Part shown: in pieces, positions 1 to 6,236 of the stretch
Layout of the letters: each line of letters opens with the position of its first letter
Numbering within the stretch: the first letter of the stretch is position 1
Source: an uncultured Lachnospiraceae bacterium
Lineage (GTDB): Bacteria; Bacillota; Clostridia; Lachnospirales; Lachnospiraceae
Assembly (NCBI GenBank): GCA_948441955.1
Contig: CAOJQZ010000082.1
Coordinates: forward strand, 1-10,155
Length of the DNA: 10,155 nt
Direction of reading: 5' to 3'
The notes under the pieces: generated by a model
Seen by the model: only the letters and a program-made list of their open reading frames with translations
Databases searched by the model: none
What the model was told of the DNA's origin: nothing
Translations under genes and position numbers: made by a program

Positions 1-518
1 TTTTTCTTTTTTCCTTCGTATTGAAAAATGAAAGATTCTGTCAAAAATCCACCTGTTCCGCAAGCTGGATCCATAATAATTTCGCCGTTTTTTGGATCTA
101 TTACCTTAACCATATACTGTACAAGCGACTTTGGCGTAAAAAACTGACCCTTATCATCTCTAATTGTCGGTCCAATAATCGTCTGAAACGCATCTCCAAT
201 AATATGTGAGGGAGCAACTGATAAAGAAATATTACTGAGCATTTCCAATACTGTTTTCAATTCTTCTTCAGTCATTGCGAAATCATCAAATTGCTGAAAA
301 ATGGAAGGATAGGATTCCTTTAATAGATTGAGCAGTTCCTTAATTTCTATTTTCTCAATACTGTATTCCTTCTTTTTTTCAAGTAATAATTTGCAGAGCA
401 GTACTTTTGTAATAGCAGAAACAATTCTTTCTGCCCTACTGGAATTTCCATTAGAATACAAATAATAATATATGCTTTTGAAAAATTCTTGATAATCAAA
501 TAATGCCTGTTTAGCCAT
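1..518 (-). CDS. N-6 adenine DNA methylase, N-terminal part (cut by window edge)
   Basis: Reading the minus strand from the ATG at 516-518 gives 172 uninterrupted codons that run off the left edge. Residues about 1-115 are helical and charged, like the N-terminal domain of HsdM-type methylases. Then come GQFFTP (124-129) and the S-adenosylmethionine-binding motif I, DPACGTGGFL (150-159), both hallmarks of the N6_Mtase family. The catalytic NPPF/NPPY motif would lie beyond the edge. AGGAGG (525-530) sits 6 bases before the ATG and fixes the start. By family it methylates adenine in DNA, usually as the modification subunit of a type I or related restriction system. Whether it belongs to type I, BREX-like, type IIG or a solitary enzyme cannot be told from this fragment. 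The DNA is AT-rich (17 G/C in the 60 bases at 421-480), unlike most of the window, which suggests horizontal acquisition. Confidence 0.88.
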   Translation of the reverse strand, partial: MAKQALFDYQEFFKSIYYYLYSNGNSSRAERIVSAITKVLLCKLLLEKKKEYSIEKIEIKELLNLLKESYPSIFQQFDDFAMTEEELKTVLEMLSNISLSVAPSHIIGDAFQTIIGPTIRDDKGQFFTPKSLVQYMVKVIDPKNGEIIMDPACGTGGFLTESFIFQYEGKKK

Positions 519-539
519 ATAACACCTCCTATAATGAAT

Positions 540-568
540 ATTATATGTATCACAAGACATCGTATCAA
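540..568 (-). promoter_or_regulatory. Sigma-A promoter of the DNA methylase gene
   Basis: On the minus strand, TTGATA (563-568) and TATAAT (540-545) are separated by exactly 17 bases: 11 of 12 consensus positions. Transcription would begin near 533, leaving a leader of only about 15 bases that is mostly the AGGAGG ribosome binding site. No obvious operator is visible, so expression looks constitutive. Confidence 0.75.
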
Positions 569-648
569 TCTTTTTGCCGGGAATCATTCTATGAGATTGG
601 ACGAATAATAATGTAAATAACTCCTGTGCGGCTCCTTTAAATTTCTTC

Positions 649-677
649 TTTACAAATAATAGTATGCATAATAAAAT
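649..677 (+). promoter_or_regulatory. Possible promoter of the AraC-family regulator gene
   Basis: TTTACA (649-654) and TAAAAT (672-677) are 17 bases apart, 10 of 12 consensus positions, placing a start site near 684 and a leader of about 80 bases. The surrounding 519-762 region is AT-rich, so chance matches are likely. Apart from this element and the methylase promoter I see nothing convincing in that stretch. Confidence 0.4.
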
Positions 678-762
678 CGAAATAAGCAATATTAAGAATG
701 AACTATATTCTGCTGTGGAAGAGCTGAAAAAATTATAATCTATACGGGAAGGCGGAAACCTC

Positions 763-1650
763 ATGGAAGACGCATATGTACTACAGTTATCAAACCGGAA
801 ATTTTCAGAACTTTATTTATGCTTCTGCGGCCTGAGCAAGTGTGAACCGCTGCACAGCTTCGGTCCGGCTGTGCGTCCGGATTATATCATTCACTACATT
901 TTAAAAGGAAAGGGAAGGTATCATACAGAGGAGGCCCAGTACAGCTTAGAGGCAGGTCAGGGTTTTCTGATTGAGCCGAATGTACTTACTTTTTATCAGG
1001 CAGATAAAGAAGAACCGTGGGAGTATCTGTGGGTGGGCTTTAACGGTTCAAATGTAAAGGAATATCTGCGGGATATCGGACTTAACAGTGGACAGCTTAT
1101 TTTCCGCAGCAGCTATGGCGCCAGACTTAAGTCTGTGGTTTTGGATATGCTGCGGGATACTACCAGCAGCATCACAAACCAGTATGAAAGGCAGAGCCTT
1201 CTTTATTCATTTTTCGCTGTCTTGTCAAAGAACAGCCATATCAGTGTCCGGCGTGAGGAAAACGGAGAGAATATACATATCAGGCGGGCGGCCGAATTTG
1301 TCCGCAATAACTATTTTAACAGCATACGCATAACGGATATTGCAAAATATGTCTGTGTGGACCGTACTTATCTCTACGAGCTGTTCCGCAGACATTTGCA
1401 GGTGTCTCCCAAGGAATATTTAACAAATTACCGTCTTACCAGAGCGGCGGAGCTGCTGACGCTTACAGAACTTAATCTGGCGGAAATTGCCCTGTCGTGC
1501 GGTTACCAGAATGCATATTCCTTTGGAAAAGCCTTTAAGGCAAAAAGAGGGATTACCCCTGCAAAGTACCGGGAGAAAAACCGAAGTGAGAAAAGGGAGC
1601 ATCTGGAAGGACATAAGGATATAATAGAGAAGCTGTGGCGGGTCCGGTGA
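763..1650 (+). CDS. AraC-family transcriptional regulator, MsmR/RafR-like
   Basis: A 295-residue protein with the two-part plan of sugar-sensing AraC regulators. Residues about 25-150 form an AraC-type cupin sensor, including HSFGPAVRPDYIIHYILKGKG (31-51) and EYLWVGFNG (87-95), typical of the MsmR/raffinose branch. Residues about 173-272 form the double helix-turn-helix DNA-binding domain: first helix-turn-helix about 189-212, second about 239-263, ending in the conserved GITPAKYR (263-270). A basic tail of about 25 residues follows. An AAGGCGG-like ribosome binding site lies 8 bases before the ATG. The alpha-galactosidase gene starts 119 bases downstream on the same strand, so the inferred role is sugar-responsive activation of that gene by binding an alpha-galactoside or a derivative. 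Family assignment is firm; the ligand is inferred from context. Confidence 0.9.
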   Translation: MEDAYVLQLSNRKFSELYLCFCGLSKCEPLHSFGPAVRPDYIIHYILKGKGRYHTEEAQYSLEAGQGFLIEPNVLTFYQADKEEPWEYLWVGFNGSNVKEYLRDIGLNSGQLIFRSSYGARLKSVVLDMLRDTTSSITNQYERQSLLYSFFAVLSKNSHISVRREENGENIHIRRAAEFVRNNYFNSIRITDIAKYVCVDRTYLYELFRRHLQVSPKEYLTNYRLTRAAELLTLTELNLAEIALSCGYQNAYSFGKAFKAKRGITPAKYREKNRSEKREHLEGHKDIIEKLWRVR

Positions 1651-1676
1651 CTTTTAAAACACCTCGCCGCCAACAT

Positions 1677-1694
1677 TTGGACATTCTCATCCAA
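1677..1694. promoter_or_regulatory. Candidate operator upstream of the alpha-galactosidase gene
   Basis: TTGGA (1677-1681) and TCCAA (1690-1694) form an inverted repeat around an 8-base spacer. The centre lies roughly 54 bases upstream of the inferred transcription start near 1740, a usual place for an activator. A single TTGGAC also occurs at 597-602 upstream of the regulator gene. Five-base arms arise easily by chance, so this is a weak call. Confidence 0.25.
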
Positions 1695-1704
1695 CAAATA
1701 GCCA

Positions 1705-1733
1705 TATACATTCCCACATTTTTTTTATACAAT
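1705..1733 (+). promoter_or_regulatory. Weak promoter of the alpha-galactosidase operon
   Basis: TATACA (1705-1710, 4 of 6 match to the -35 consensus) and TACAAT (1728-1733, 5 of 6 match to the -10) are 17 bases apart, with a T-rich spacer. The poor -35 fits a promoter that needs an activator such as the upstream AraC protein. Start site near 1740. Confidence 0.35.
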
Positions 1734-1741
1734 AGTGCCAA

Positions 1742-1759
1742 GGATAACCTATGGATAAC
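1742..1759 (+). repeat. Short tandem repeat of GGATAAC in the galactosidase leader
   Basis: GGATAAC occurs at 1742-1748 and again at 1753-1759, an 11-base period or about one helical turn, immediately before the ribosome binding site. It could be a pair of regulator half-sites or a recent local duplication. No function is shown. Confidence 0.4.
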
Positions 1760-1764
1760 GGAGG
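1760..1764 (+). promoter_or_regulatory. Ribosome binding site that fixes the alpha-galactosidase start
   Basis: GGAGG lies 5 bases before the ATG at 1770. An in-frame ATG at 1635 would instead overlap the regulator gene and add 45 residues that look unlike GH36 sequence. Confidence 0.8.
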
Positions 1765-1769
1765 CATTT

Positions 1770-3995
1770 ATGAGTATTATATTTAATGAAAGCACAAAAA
1801 CTTTTCATCTGTACAATCGGGAAATCAGCTACATTATGACAGTCCTTCCAAACGGACATATGGGGCAGCTTTATTTTGGAAAAAGAGTTCATCACAGGGA
1901 AGATTACTCCTACCTGTATGAAACAATGCCCCGTCCGATGACTTCCTATGTGTTTGAAGGGGATCATACATTTTCACTGGAGCATATAAAGCAGGAGTAC
2001 GGCGTATACGGTACGACGGATTACCGGCGTCCTGCAGTAGAAATTCTTCAGCCAAACGGAAGCAGGCTCTGCGATTTCAGATACAAGGGACACGAGATTA
2101 TGAAGGGGAAGCCGGAACTGCCTGGTCTTCCTGCTACCTACACGGAAAATGAGGACGAGGCACAGACCCTTTGTCTCACTTTGGAGGATCCGCTTACGGG
2201 AGCGGTTCTTGAGCTGCTCTATACTATTTTTGCAAAGGGAGGCATCCTTGCCAGAAGCGCGAAAGTTACAAATAAAGGGACAGAAGAGCTTCATCTGACC
2301 ACAGCCATGAGCCTTTGTATGGATCTGCCGGACTGCGATTATGAATGGCTTCAGTTTTCCGGGGCATGGGCGAGAGAACGCCACCTTAAGGTGAGAAGGC
2401 TTGAACAGGGAATCCAGGCAGTGGACAGCCGCAGAGGAAACTCCTCTCATGAGCATAACCCGTTTGTTGTCCTGAGGCGTCCGGGAACCAATGAATTCCA
2501 GGGCGAGGCAATAGGCTTCAGCCTGATATACAGCGGCAATTTTCTTGCCCAGGCAGAGGTGGACACCCATGATACGACAAGAGTTTTGATGGGCATCCAT
2601 CCGATGGGATTTGACTGGAAGCTTGAGAAGGGCGAGAGCTTCCAGACGCCGGAGGCAGTGATGGTTTATTCAGAAGAGGGGTTAAACGGCATGAGCCAGA
2701 CCTTTCACAGACTTTACCAAAAAAGGCTTGCAAGAGGATACTGGAGAGACAGGCCCAGGCCGATTCTTAACAATAACTGGGAGGCTACATATTTTGACTT
2801 TACGGAGGACAGGCTTGTAGAAATTGCAGGAAAGGCAAAGGAATGCGGCGTTGAACTATTTGTACTGGACGACGGCTGGTTCGGCCAGCGGAATGACGAC
2901 CATGCAGGCCTTGGGGACTGGGAGGCAAATCCGAAGCGGCTGCCCCGGGGAATTACCGGCCTTTCCGAGCGCATCGAGAAGCTTGGAATGAAGTTCGGAC
3001 TCTGGTTTGAGCCAGAGATGGTCAATAAGGATTCCGGCCTTTACCGCGCGCATCCTGACTGGATTCTCTCCACGCCGGGAAGAAGCGCGTCCCACGGAAG
3101 AAACCAGTATGTGCTTGACTTTTCCTGTAAGGAAGTTGTAGACTGCATTTACACAATGATGGAGAAAATATTAAGTGAGGCGAAGATTTCCTATATCAAA
3201 TGGGATATGAACCGGAGCATTACGGAATGCTACAGCGCCGCGCTTCCGCCAAAGCGGCAGGGAGAGGTGTTCCACCGTTATATTCTTGGAGTATATGATC
3301 TCTATGAACGTTTGAATCAGAATTTCCCCCACATCCTTTTTGAATCCTGCGCAAGCGGCGGCGGACGGTTTGATCCGGGTATCCTTTATTATGCGCCTCA
3401 GGGATGGGCAAGCGATGACTCGGACGCGGCAGAGCGTCTGAAAATACAGTACGGAACTTCCTTTTGTTATCCAATCAGCAGTATCGGGAGCCATGTATCT
3501 GTTGCGCCCAACCATCAGGTATTCAGAAATACGCCTCTTAGTACCAGGGCAAATGTGGCATATTTTGGTACCTTCGGCTATGAGCTGGATCTCAATAAGC
3601 TGACAGAAGAGGAACAGGAAACAGTTAAGAAGCAGATTGCATTTATGAAGGAATACAGGGAGCTTTTCCAATTCGGTACGTTTTACCGGCTGGTCAGCCC
3701 GTTTGACAGTAATATTACATGCTGGATGGTGGTAAACGAGGAGCAGACGGAGGCGGCTGTAGGATGGTACCGGACTTTGAACCATGTGAATATGCCCTAT
3801 ACGAGAGTGAAGCTTCATGGCCTGAATCCGGATTTTTGTTATGAAGAACAGAGCACGGGGAAAAAGTATTTCGGCGACGAGCTTATGAATATCGGCCTTA
3901 TTACCTCTGACGGAATGTCCGGGCAGGTGGAGGAAAATAAAGGAGAATATGGAGATTTTAGCTCCAGGCTGTATGTGTTTAAGGCGGCGCTTTAA
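1770..3995 (+). CDS. aga: GH36 alpha-galactosidase, cytoplasmic
   Basis: A 741-residue retaining alpha-galactosidase that removes terminal alpha-1,6-galactose from raffinose, melibiose, stachyose and related sugars. Residues about 1-330 match the GH36 N-terminal beta-sandwich; a (beta/alpha)8 barrel follows to about 650, then a C-terminal beta domain. Visible active-site elements: LDDGWFG with substrate-binding D367 and D368, KWDMN with nucleophile D479, ESCASGGGRFD with C527, and SDDSDA with acid/base D549. The nucleophile-to-acid spacing of 70 residues equals that of the well-studied Geobacillus AgaA (about 729 residues). There is no signal peptide, so the sugar must be imported first. The gene follows the AraC-family regulator and is probably the first gene of an operon reaching the terminator at 5798. 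The catalytic set is complete. Exact substrate preference cannot be read from sequence. Confidence 0.95.
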   Translation: MSIIFNESTKTFHLYNREISYIMTVLPNGHMGQLYFGKRVHHREDYSYLYETMPRPMTSYVFEGDHTFSLEHIKQEYGVYGTTDYRRPAVEILQPNGSRLCDFRYKGHEIMKGKPELPGLPATYTENEDEAQTLCLTLEDPLTGAVLELLYTIFAKGGILARSAKVTNKGTEELHLTTAMSLCMDLPDCDYEWLQFSGAWARERHLKVRRLEQGIQAVDSRRGNSSHEHNPFVVLRRPGTNEFQGEAIGFSLIYSGNFLAQAEVDTHDTTRVLMGIHPMGFDWKLEKGESFQTPEAVMVYSEEGLNGMSQTFHRLYQKRLARGYWRDRPRPILNNNWEATYFDFTEDRLVEIAGKAKECGVELFVLDDGWFGQRNDDHAGLGDWEANPKRLPRGITGLSERIEKLGMKFGLWFEPEMVNKDSGLYRAHPDWILSTPGRSASHGRNQYVLDFSCKEVVDCIYTMMEKILSEAKISYIKWDMNRSITECYSAALPPKRQGEVFHRYILGVYDLYERLNQNFPHILFESCASGGGRFDPGILYYAPQGWASDDSDAAERLKIQYGTSFCYPISSIGSHVSVAPNHQVFRNTPLSTRANVAYFGTFGYELDLNKLTEEEQETVKKQIAFMKEYRELFQFGTFYRLVSPFDSNITCWMVVNEEQTEAAVGWYRTLNHVNMPYTRVKLHGLNPDFCYEEQSTGKKYFGDELMNIGLITSDGMSGQVEENKGEYGDFSSRLYVFKAAL

Positions 3996-4037
3996 TGCTG
4001 CCTGCGTATAACGAAACAGAGCAGAAGGATTTGTATT

Positions 4038-4700
4038 ATGAAAAGTGAAAATAATTTTTTACTAAAGCGGTTTATTATGATGCTGACAGGGATTCTTTTT
4101 ATCGGCGTCTGTGTTGGAGCTTTCAGGCTGAGCGCCTTTGGAGTTGACGCATTTACATGTATGAACCTCGGTATCAGCGGGTTCCTTCATATGACCTTCG
4201 GAACATGGCAGCTTATAATGAATGGGGGGATTCTTGTGATAGTATTTTTTACAGTCCGCCAATGTATCGGCGCCGGAACAATTGTAAATATGGTGGGGGT
4301 TGGATATATGGCAGATTTTATCTGCTGGCTGTTTCAGGAGGTTCTTAAGGTGGAAATGATACTGCCTCTTAGGATTGCCGCTCTTTTCATCGGATGTATG
4401 TTTGCGGGACTTGGAGTTTCCTTTTATATGGTGGCTGAAATGGGAATTGCACCCTATGACAGTGTGGCGGTTATCATTGAGAAGGTAACAAAGGGAAGAA
4501 TTCCGTTTCAATATGCAAGAGTATTAAGTGATGTTACGGTGGTTATTGTGGGCGTGGTATTCTGCATACTGGCGGGCGGAAATCTTTGGATGATTATTGG
4601 AATCGGAACGATTTGTAATGCGTTGTTCAATGGACCGCTGATACAGTTTTTTAAGGTGCATGTGGCGGAGCCGATTATGAAAAAGAGAAATGAGAATTGA
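4038..4700 (+). CDS. YczE/YitT-like integral membrane protein, function unknown
   Basis: A 220-residue hydrophobic protein with about six predicted membrane segments: roughly 11-31, 52-73, 80-98, 107-130, 162-180 and 184-203. The positions of small residues and the GIAPYDSV motif after the fourth segment (about 136-143) resemble the YczE/YyaS/YitT family, whose biochemical role is not established. The C-terminus is basic (KKRN). AGAAGGA ends 8 bases before the ATG. The gene starts 42 bases after the alpha-galactosidase stop and ends 15 bases before the acetyltransferase, with no promoter or terminator seen between them, so co-transcription is likely. It does not resemble a known sugar permease. 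I infer a small-molecule transport or membrane role only from topology. Confidence 0.75.
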   Translation: MKSENNFLLKRFIMMLTGILFIGVCVGAFRLSAFGVDAFTCMNLGISGFLHMTFGTWQLIMNGGILVIVFFTVRQCIGAGTIVNMVGVGYMADFICWLFQEVLKVEMILPLRIAALFIGCMFAGLGVSFYMVAEMGIAPYDSVAVIIEKVTKGRIPFQYARVLSDVTVVIVGVVFCILAGGNLWMIIGIGTICNALFNGPLIQFFKVHVAEPIMKKRNEN

Positions 4701-4715
4701 TACGGGGAGGAATCT

Positions 4716-5252
4716 ATGATTCGGTACAGGGAATTGTGTGAGGATGAAATCAGCCGGGAATTATTTCAGGATTTCATCCGCCGTCAGAGGGTCGAGCAGT
4801 GCTGGCGGAAGGAGGAAGGAAAGTGGGTGATAAAGCCGGATCCCTTCGTGGATGACTGGTCGGAAGAAGACTATCAGTTTCTGGTTGCATGTCTGAAAAG
4901 GACAGCTGGAACGGGAGGCTTTGTATACGCGGCGTTCTGCCGCGGTTCTCTAAAGGGGTTTGCATCTGTGGAGCCGGAAATGTCAGGCGGAGAGGAAAGG
5001 TATCTTGATCTGTCAAGCCTTCATGTATCTGAGGACATGCGGGGAAAGGGAATAGGAAGGGAGCTTTTTCTTGCCGCCTGCAGATGGGCGAAGGAGAAGG
5101 GGGCGGGGAAGCTGTACATATCCGGCCATTCTGCCGTTGAAACCCAGGCATTTTATAAGGCTGTGGGATGTGTGGAAGCGAAGGTTTATAATAAGAAGCA
5201 TGTGGAGGCAGAGCCATATGACTGTCAGCTGGAGTACAGCCTGCAGGTATAA
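4716..5252 (+). CDS. GNAT-family N-acetyltransferase
   Basis: A 178-residue protein with the GNAT fold. The acetyl-CoA pyrophosphate-binding motif A is RGKGIG at residues 109-114, preceded by the strand LDLSSLHVSEDM (97-108). Motif B follows as SGHSAVETQAFYKAVGC (136-152). Residues 1-90 form the variable acceptor-recognition part and include an unusual tryptophan- and acid-rich stretch (about 30-55). A strong GGGGAGG site lies 5 bases before the ATG. By family it transfers an acetyl group from acetyl-CoA to an amine, but the acceptor (small molecule, antibiotic or protein) cannot be told. It sits mid-operon between the membrane protein and the RidA-family gene. A link to sugar use is not evident. 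Confidence 0.85.
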   Translation: MIRYRELCEDEISRELFQDFIRRQRVEQCWRKEEGKWVIKPDPFVDDWSEEDYQFLVACLKRTAGTGGFVYAAFCRGSLKGFASVEPEMSGGEERYLDLSSLHVSEDMRGKGIGRELFLAACRWAKEKGAGKLYISGHSAVETQAFYKAVGCVEAKVYNKKHVEAEPYDCQLEYSLQV

Positions 5253-5294
5253 AATAAAAATATTTTTTTAGAAATGTGAAAGTGGGAGAAAGCG

Positions 5295-5756
5295 ATGATT
5301 ATTGAGAAGAAATTAGAGGAAATGGGTTTGAGCCTTCCGGAGCTTCCGGCTCCGTCAGGATTGTATGTTCCGGCAAGAAGAGTGGGAAATCTGATTTATA
5401 TTGCAGGACAGACGCCGGATGCACATGGGAAGCGGCAGTTTGTCGGAGTGGTGGGAGAAGATCTGACCATTGAGGAGGGAAAAAAATCAGCCCGTGTTTC
5501 TGCGCTTAACATTCTGGCAGTTTTAAAGGCAGAGCTTGGAGATCTTGATAAAGTGAAACAATTTGTGCAAATCACCAGTTATGTCCGCTGTGCAAAGGGA
5601 TTCACAGACCATCCGGCAGTGATTGACGGAGCATCGGAATTATTTCGAGATTTGTATGGAGAGGCGGGACTTGCCGCAAGACTTGCAATTGGAACAAATG
5701 AGCTTCCCGGCGGGAGCGCAACGGAGATTATGGCTGTAGTTGAGGCGGAGGAGTAA
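5295..5756 (+). CDS. RidA/YjgF/YER057c-family protein
   Basis: A 153-residue protein of the RidA superfamily. Visible family features are the strand GNLIYIAGQTP (31-41), the central helix with SALNILAVLKAELGDLDKV (69-87), and the C-terminal segment with R129 and E144 in the positions of the conserved substrate-carboxylate-binding arginine and the nearby glutamate. The length and the ELPAPSG/YVPARR start resemble the longer YjgF-like subgroup rather than classic RidA of about 128 residues. Canonical RidA hydrolyses reactive enamine/imine intermediates from pyridoxal-phosphate enzymes. Whether this subgroup does so is uncertain. GGGAGA lies 5 bases before the ATG. It is the last gene before the terminator at 5798 and is 42 bases from the acetyltransferase. 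Confidence 0.85.
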   Translation: MIIEKKLEEMGLSLPELPAPSGLYVPARRVGNLIYIAGQTPDAHGKRQFVGVVGEDLTIEEGKKSARVSALNILAVLKAELGDLDKVKQFVQITSYVRCAKGFTDHPAVIDGASELFRDLYGEAGLAARLAIGTNELPGGSATEIMAVVEAEE

Positions 5757-5797
5757 GACAGATAAACGCTATGTAATATTCTGATTTTATTATACCA

Positions 5798-5835
5798 GGA
5801 ACAGCAGGTTCTTCGGAGCCTGCTGTTCCTTTTTT
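5798..5835 (+). terminator. Strong intrinsic terminator with UUCG tetraloop
   Basis: A 14-bp stem (5798-5811 with 5816-5829, one G-U pair) closes a C(UUCG)G tetraloop at 5812-5815 and is followed by six T (5830-5835). It ends the plus-strand operon. On the minus strand the hairpin forms too but lacks a U tract, so it would be at most a poor terminator for the converging operon. Confidence 0.93.
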
Positions 5836-5843
5836 AAGATAAG

Positions 5844-6224
5844 CTATTTATTAACAGCTTTATTAGCTAATCGTTTATCACCCCATGGTGTTTTCAACTG
5901 AGCTTCATTATCAATAATTCCTGCTCTAATAATTTCTAGAGGTTTATCTAATTGAAAAATATTTTTATCATTTATATTGATACTAGATTGAAATTCCTCA
6001 AAATTTTTAAATATTTTATCCTGAAATATAAAAGATATATTTTCTCTGCATTCTTCAGCATTAGTGGGTAAAATACAAGACCCCATTGTATATTGTTTTC
6101 CATCATATAAGAATTCAATAAGAGTAAAAGCCATATCATTCTCATAATCAGATTTGATAATTTCTATAACATCTGTTCCCATTATTAGCAAAGATTTATT
6201 TTGTTTCTTTCTGAAGCCAAACAT
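5844..6224 (-). CDS. Unrecognised AT-rich small protein
   Basis: I do not recognise this 126-residue protein. It has a basic start (MFGFRKKQNK), no signal peptide or clear membrane segment, and an alternation of strands and helices that suggests a small soluble alpha/beta domain. The C-terminus is lysine-rich. GGAGG (6231-6235) lies 6 bases before the ATG and almost touches the GH13 stop codon (6237-6239), so it is probably the third gene of the MATE-GH13 operon. Composition is strikingly different: the 60 bases at 5941-6000 hold 12 G/C, against 28 in 60 at 7201-7260 inside GH13. That suggests a recent insertion behind an existing operon. An internal start at residue 15 (MGTDVIEI) is possible but lacks as good a site. 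An immunity-type or mobile-cargo protein is conceivable but unsupported. Confidence 0.7.
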   Translation of the reverse strand: MFGFRKKQNKSLLIMGTDVIEIIKSDYENDMAFTLIEFLYDGKQYTMGSCILPTNAEECRENISFIFQDKIFKNFEEFQSSININDKNIFQLDKPLEIIRAGIIDNEAQLKTPWGDKRLANKAVNK

Positions 6225-6236
6225 AAAACACCTCCG

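Noticed and set aside
347..568. 73-codon minus-strand frame at the left edge
   Set aside because: It overlaps the methylase in another frame and runs through its promoter. The methylase frame carries recognisable family motifs.
664..738. 24-codon reading frame before the AraC-type gene
   Set aside because: No ribosome binding site, its ATG lies before the likely transcription start, and no recognisable sequence. It could be a decayed gene tail, but this is not supportable.
1635..1769. 45-codon N-terminal extension of the alpha-galactosidase
   Set aside because: It overlaps the end of the regulator gene, lacks a ribosome binding site, crosses the promoter region and does not look like GH36 sequence. 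The ATG at 1770 has GGAGG 5 bases before it.
1974..2600. 208-codon antisense frame inside the alpha-galactosidase
   Set aside because: A shadow of a highly conserved coding sequence, with low-complexity, cysteine-rich translation and no ribosome binding site.
3171..3818. 215-codon antisense frame inside the alpha-galactosidase
   Set aside because: A shadow frame opposite the catalytic region. No family features and no independent signals.
5258..5270. AT-rich near-palindrome (AAATATTTTTTT) after the acetyltransferase
   Set aside because: No GC stem, so it is not a believable terminator. Chance AT composition between two genes of the same operon.
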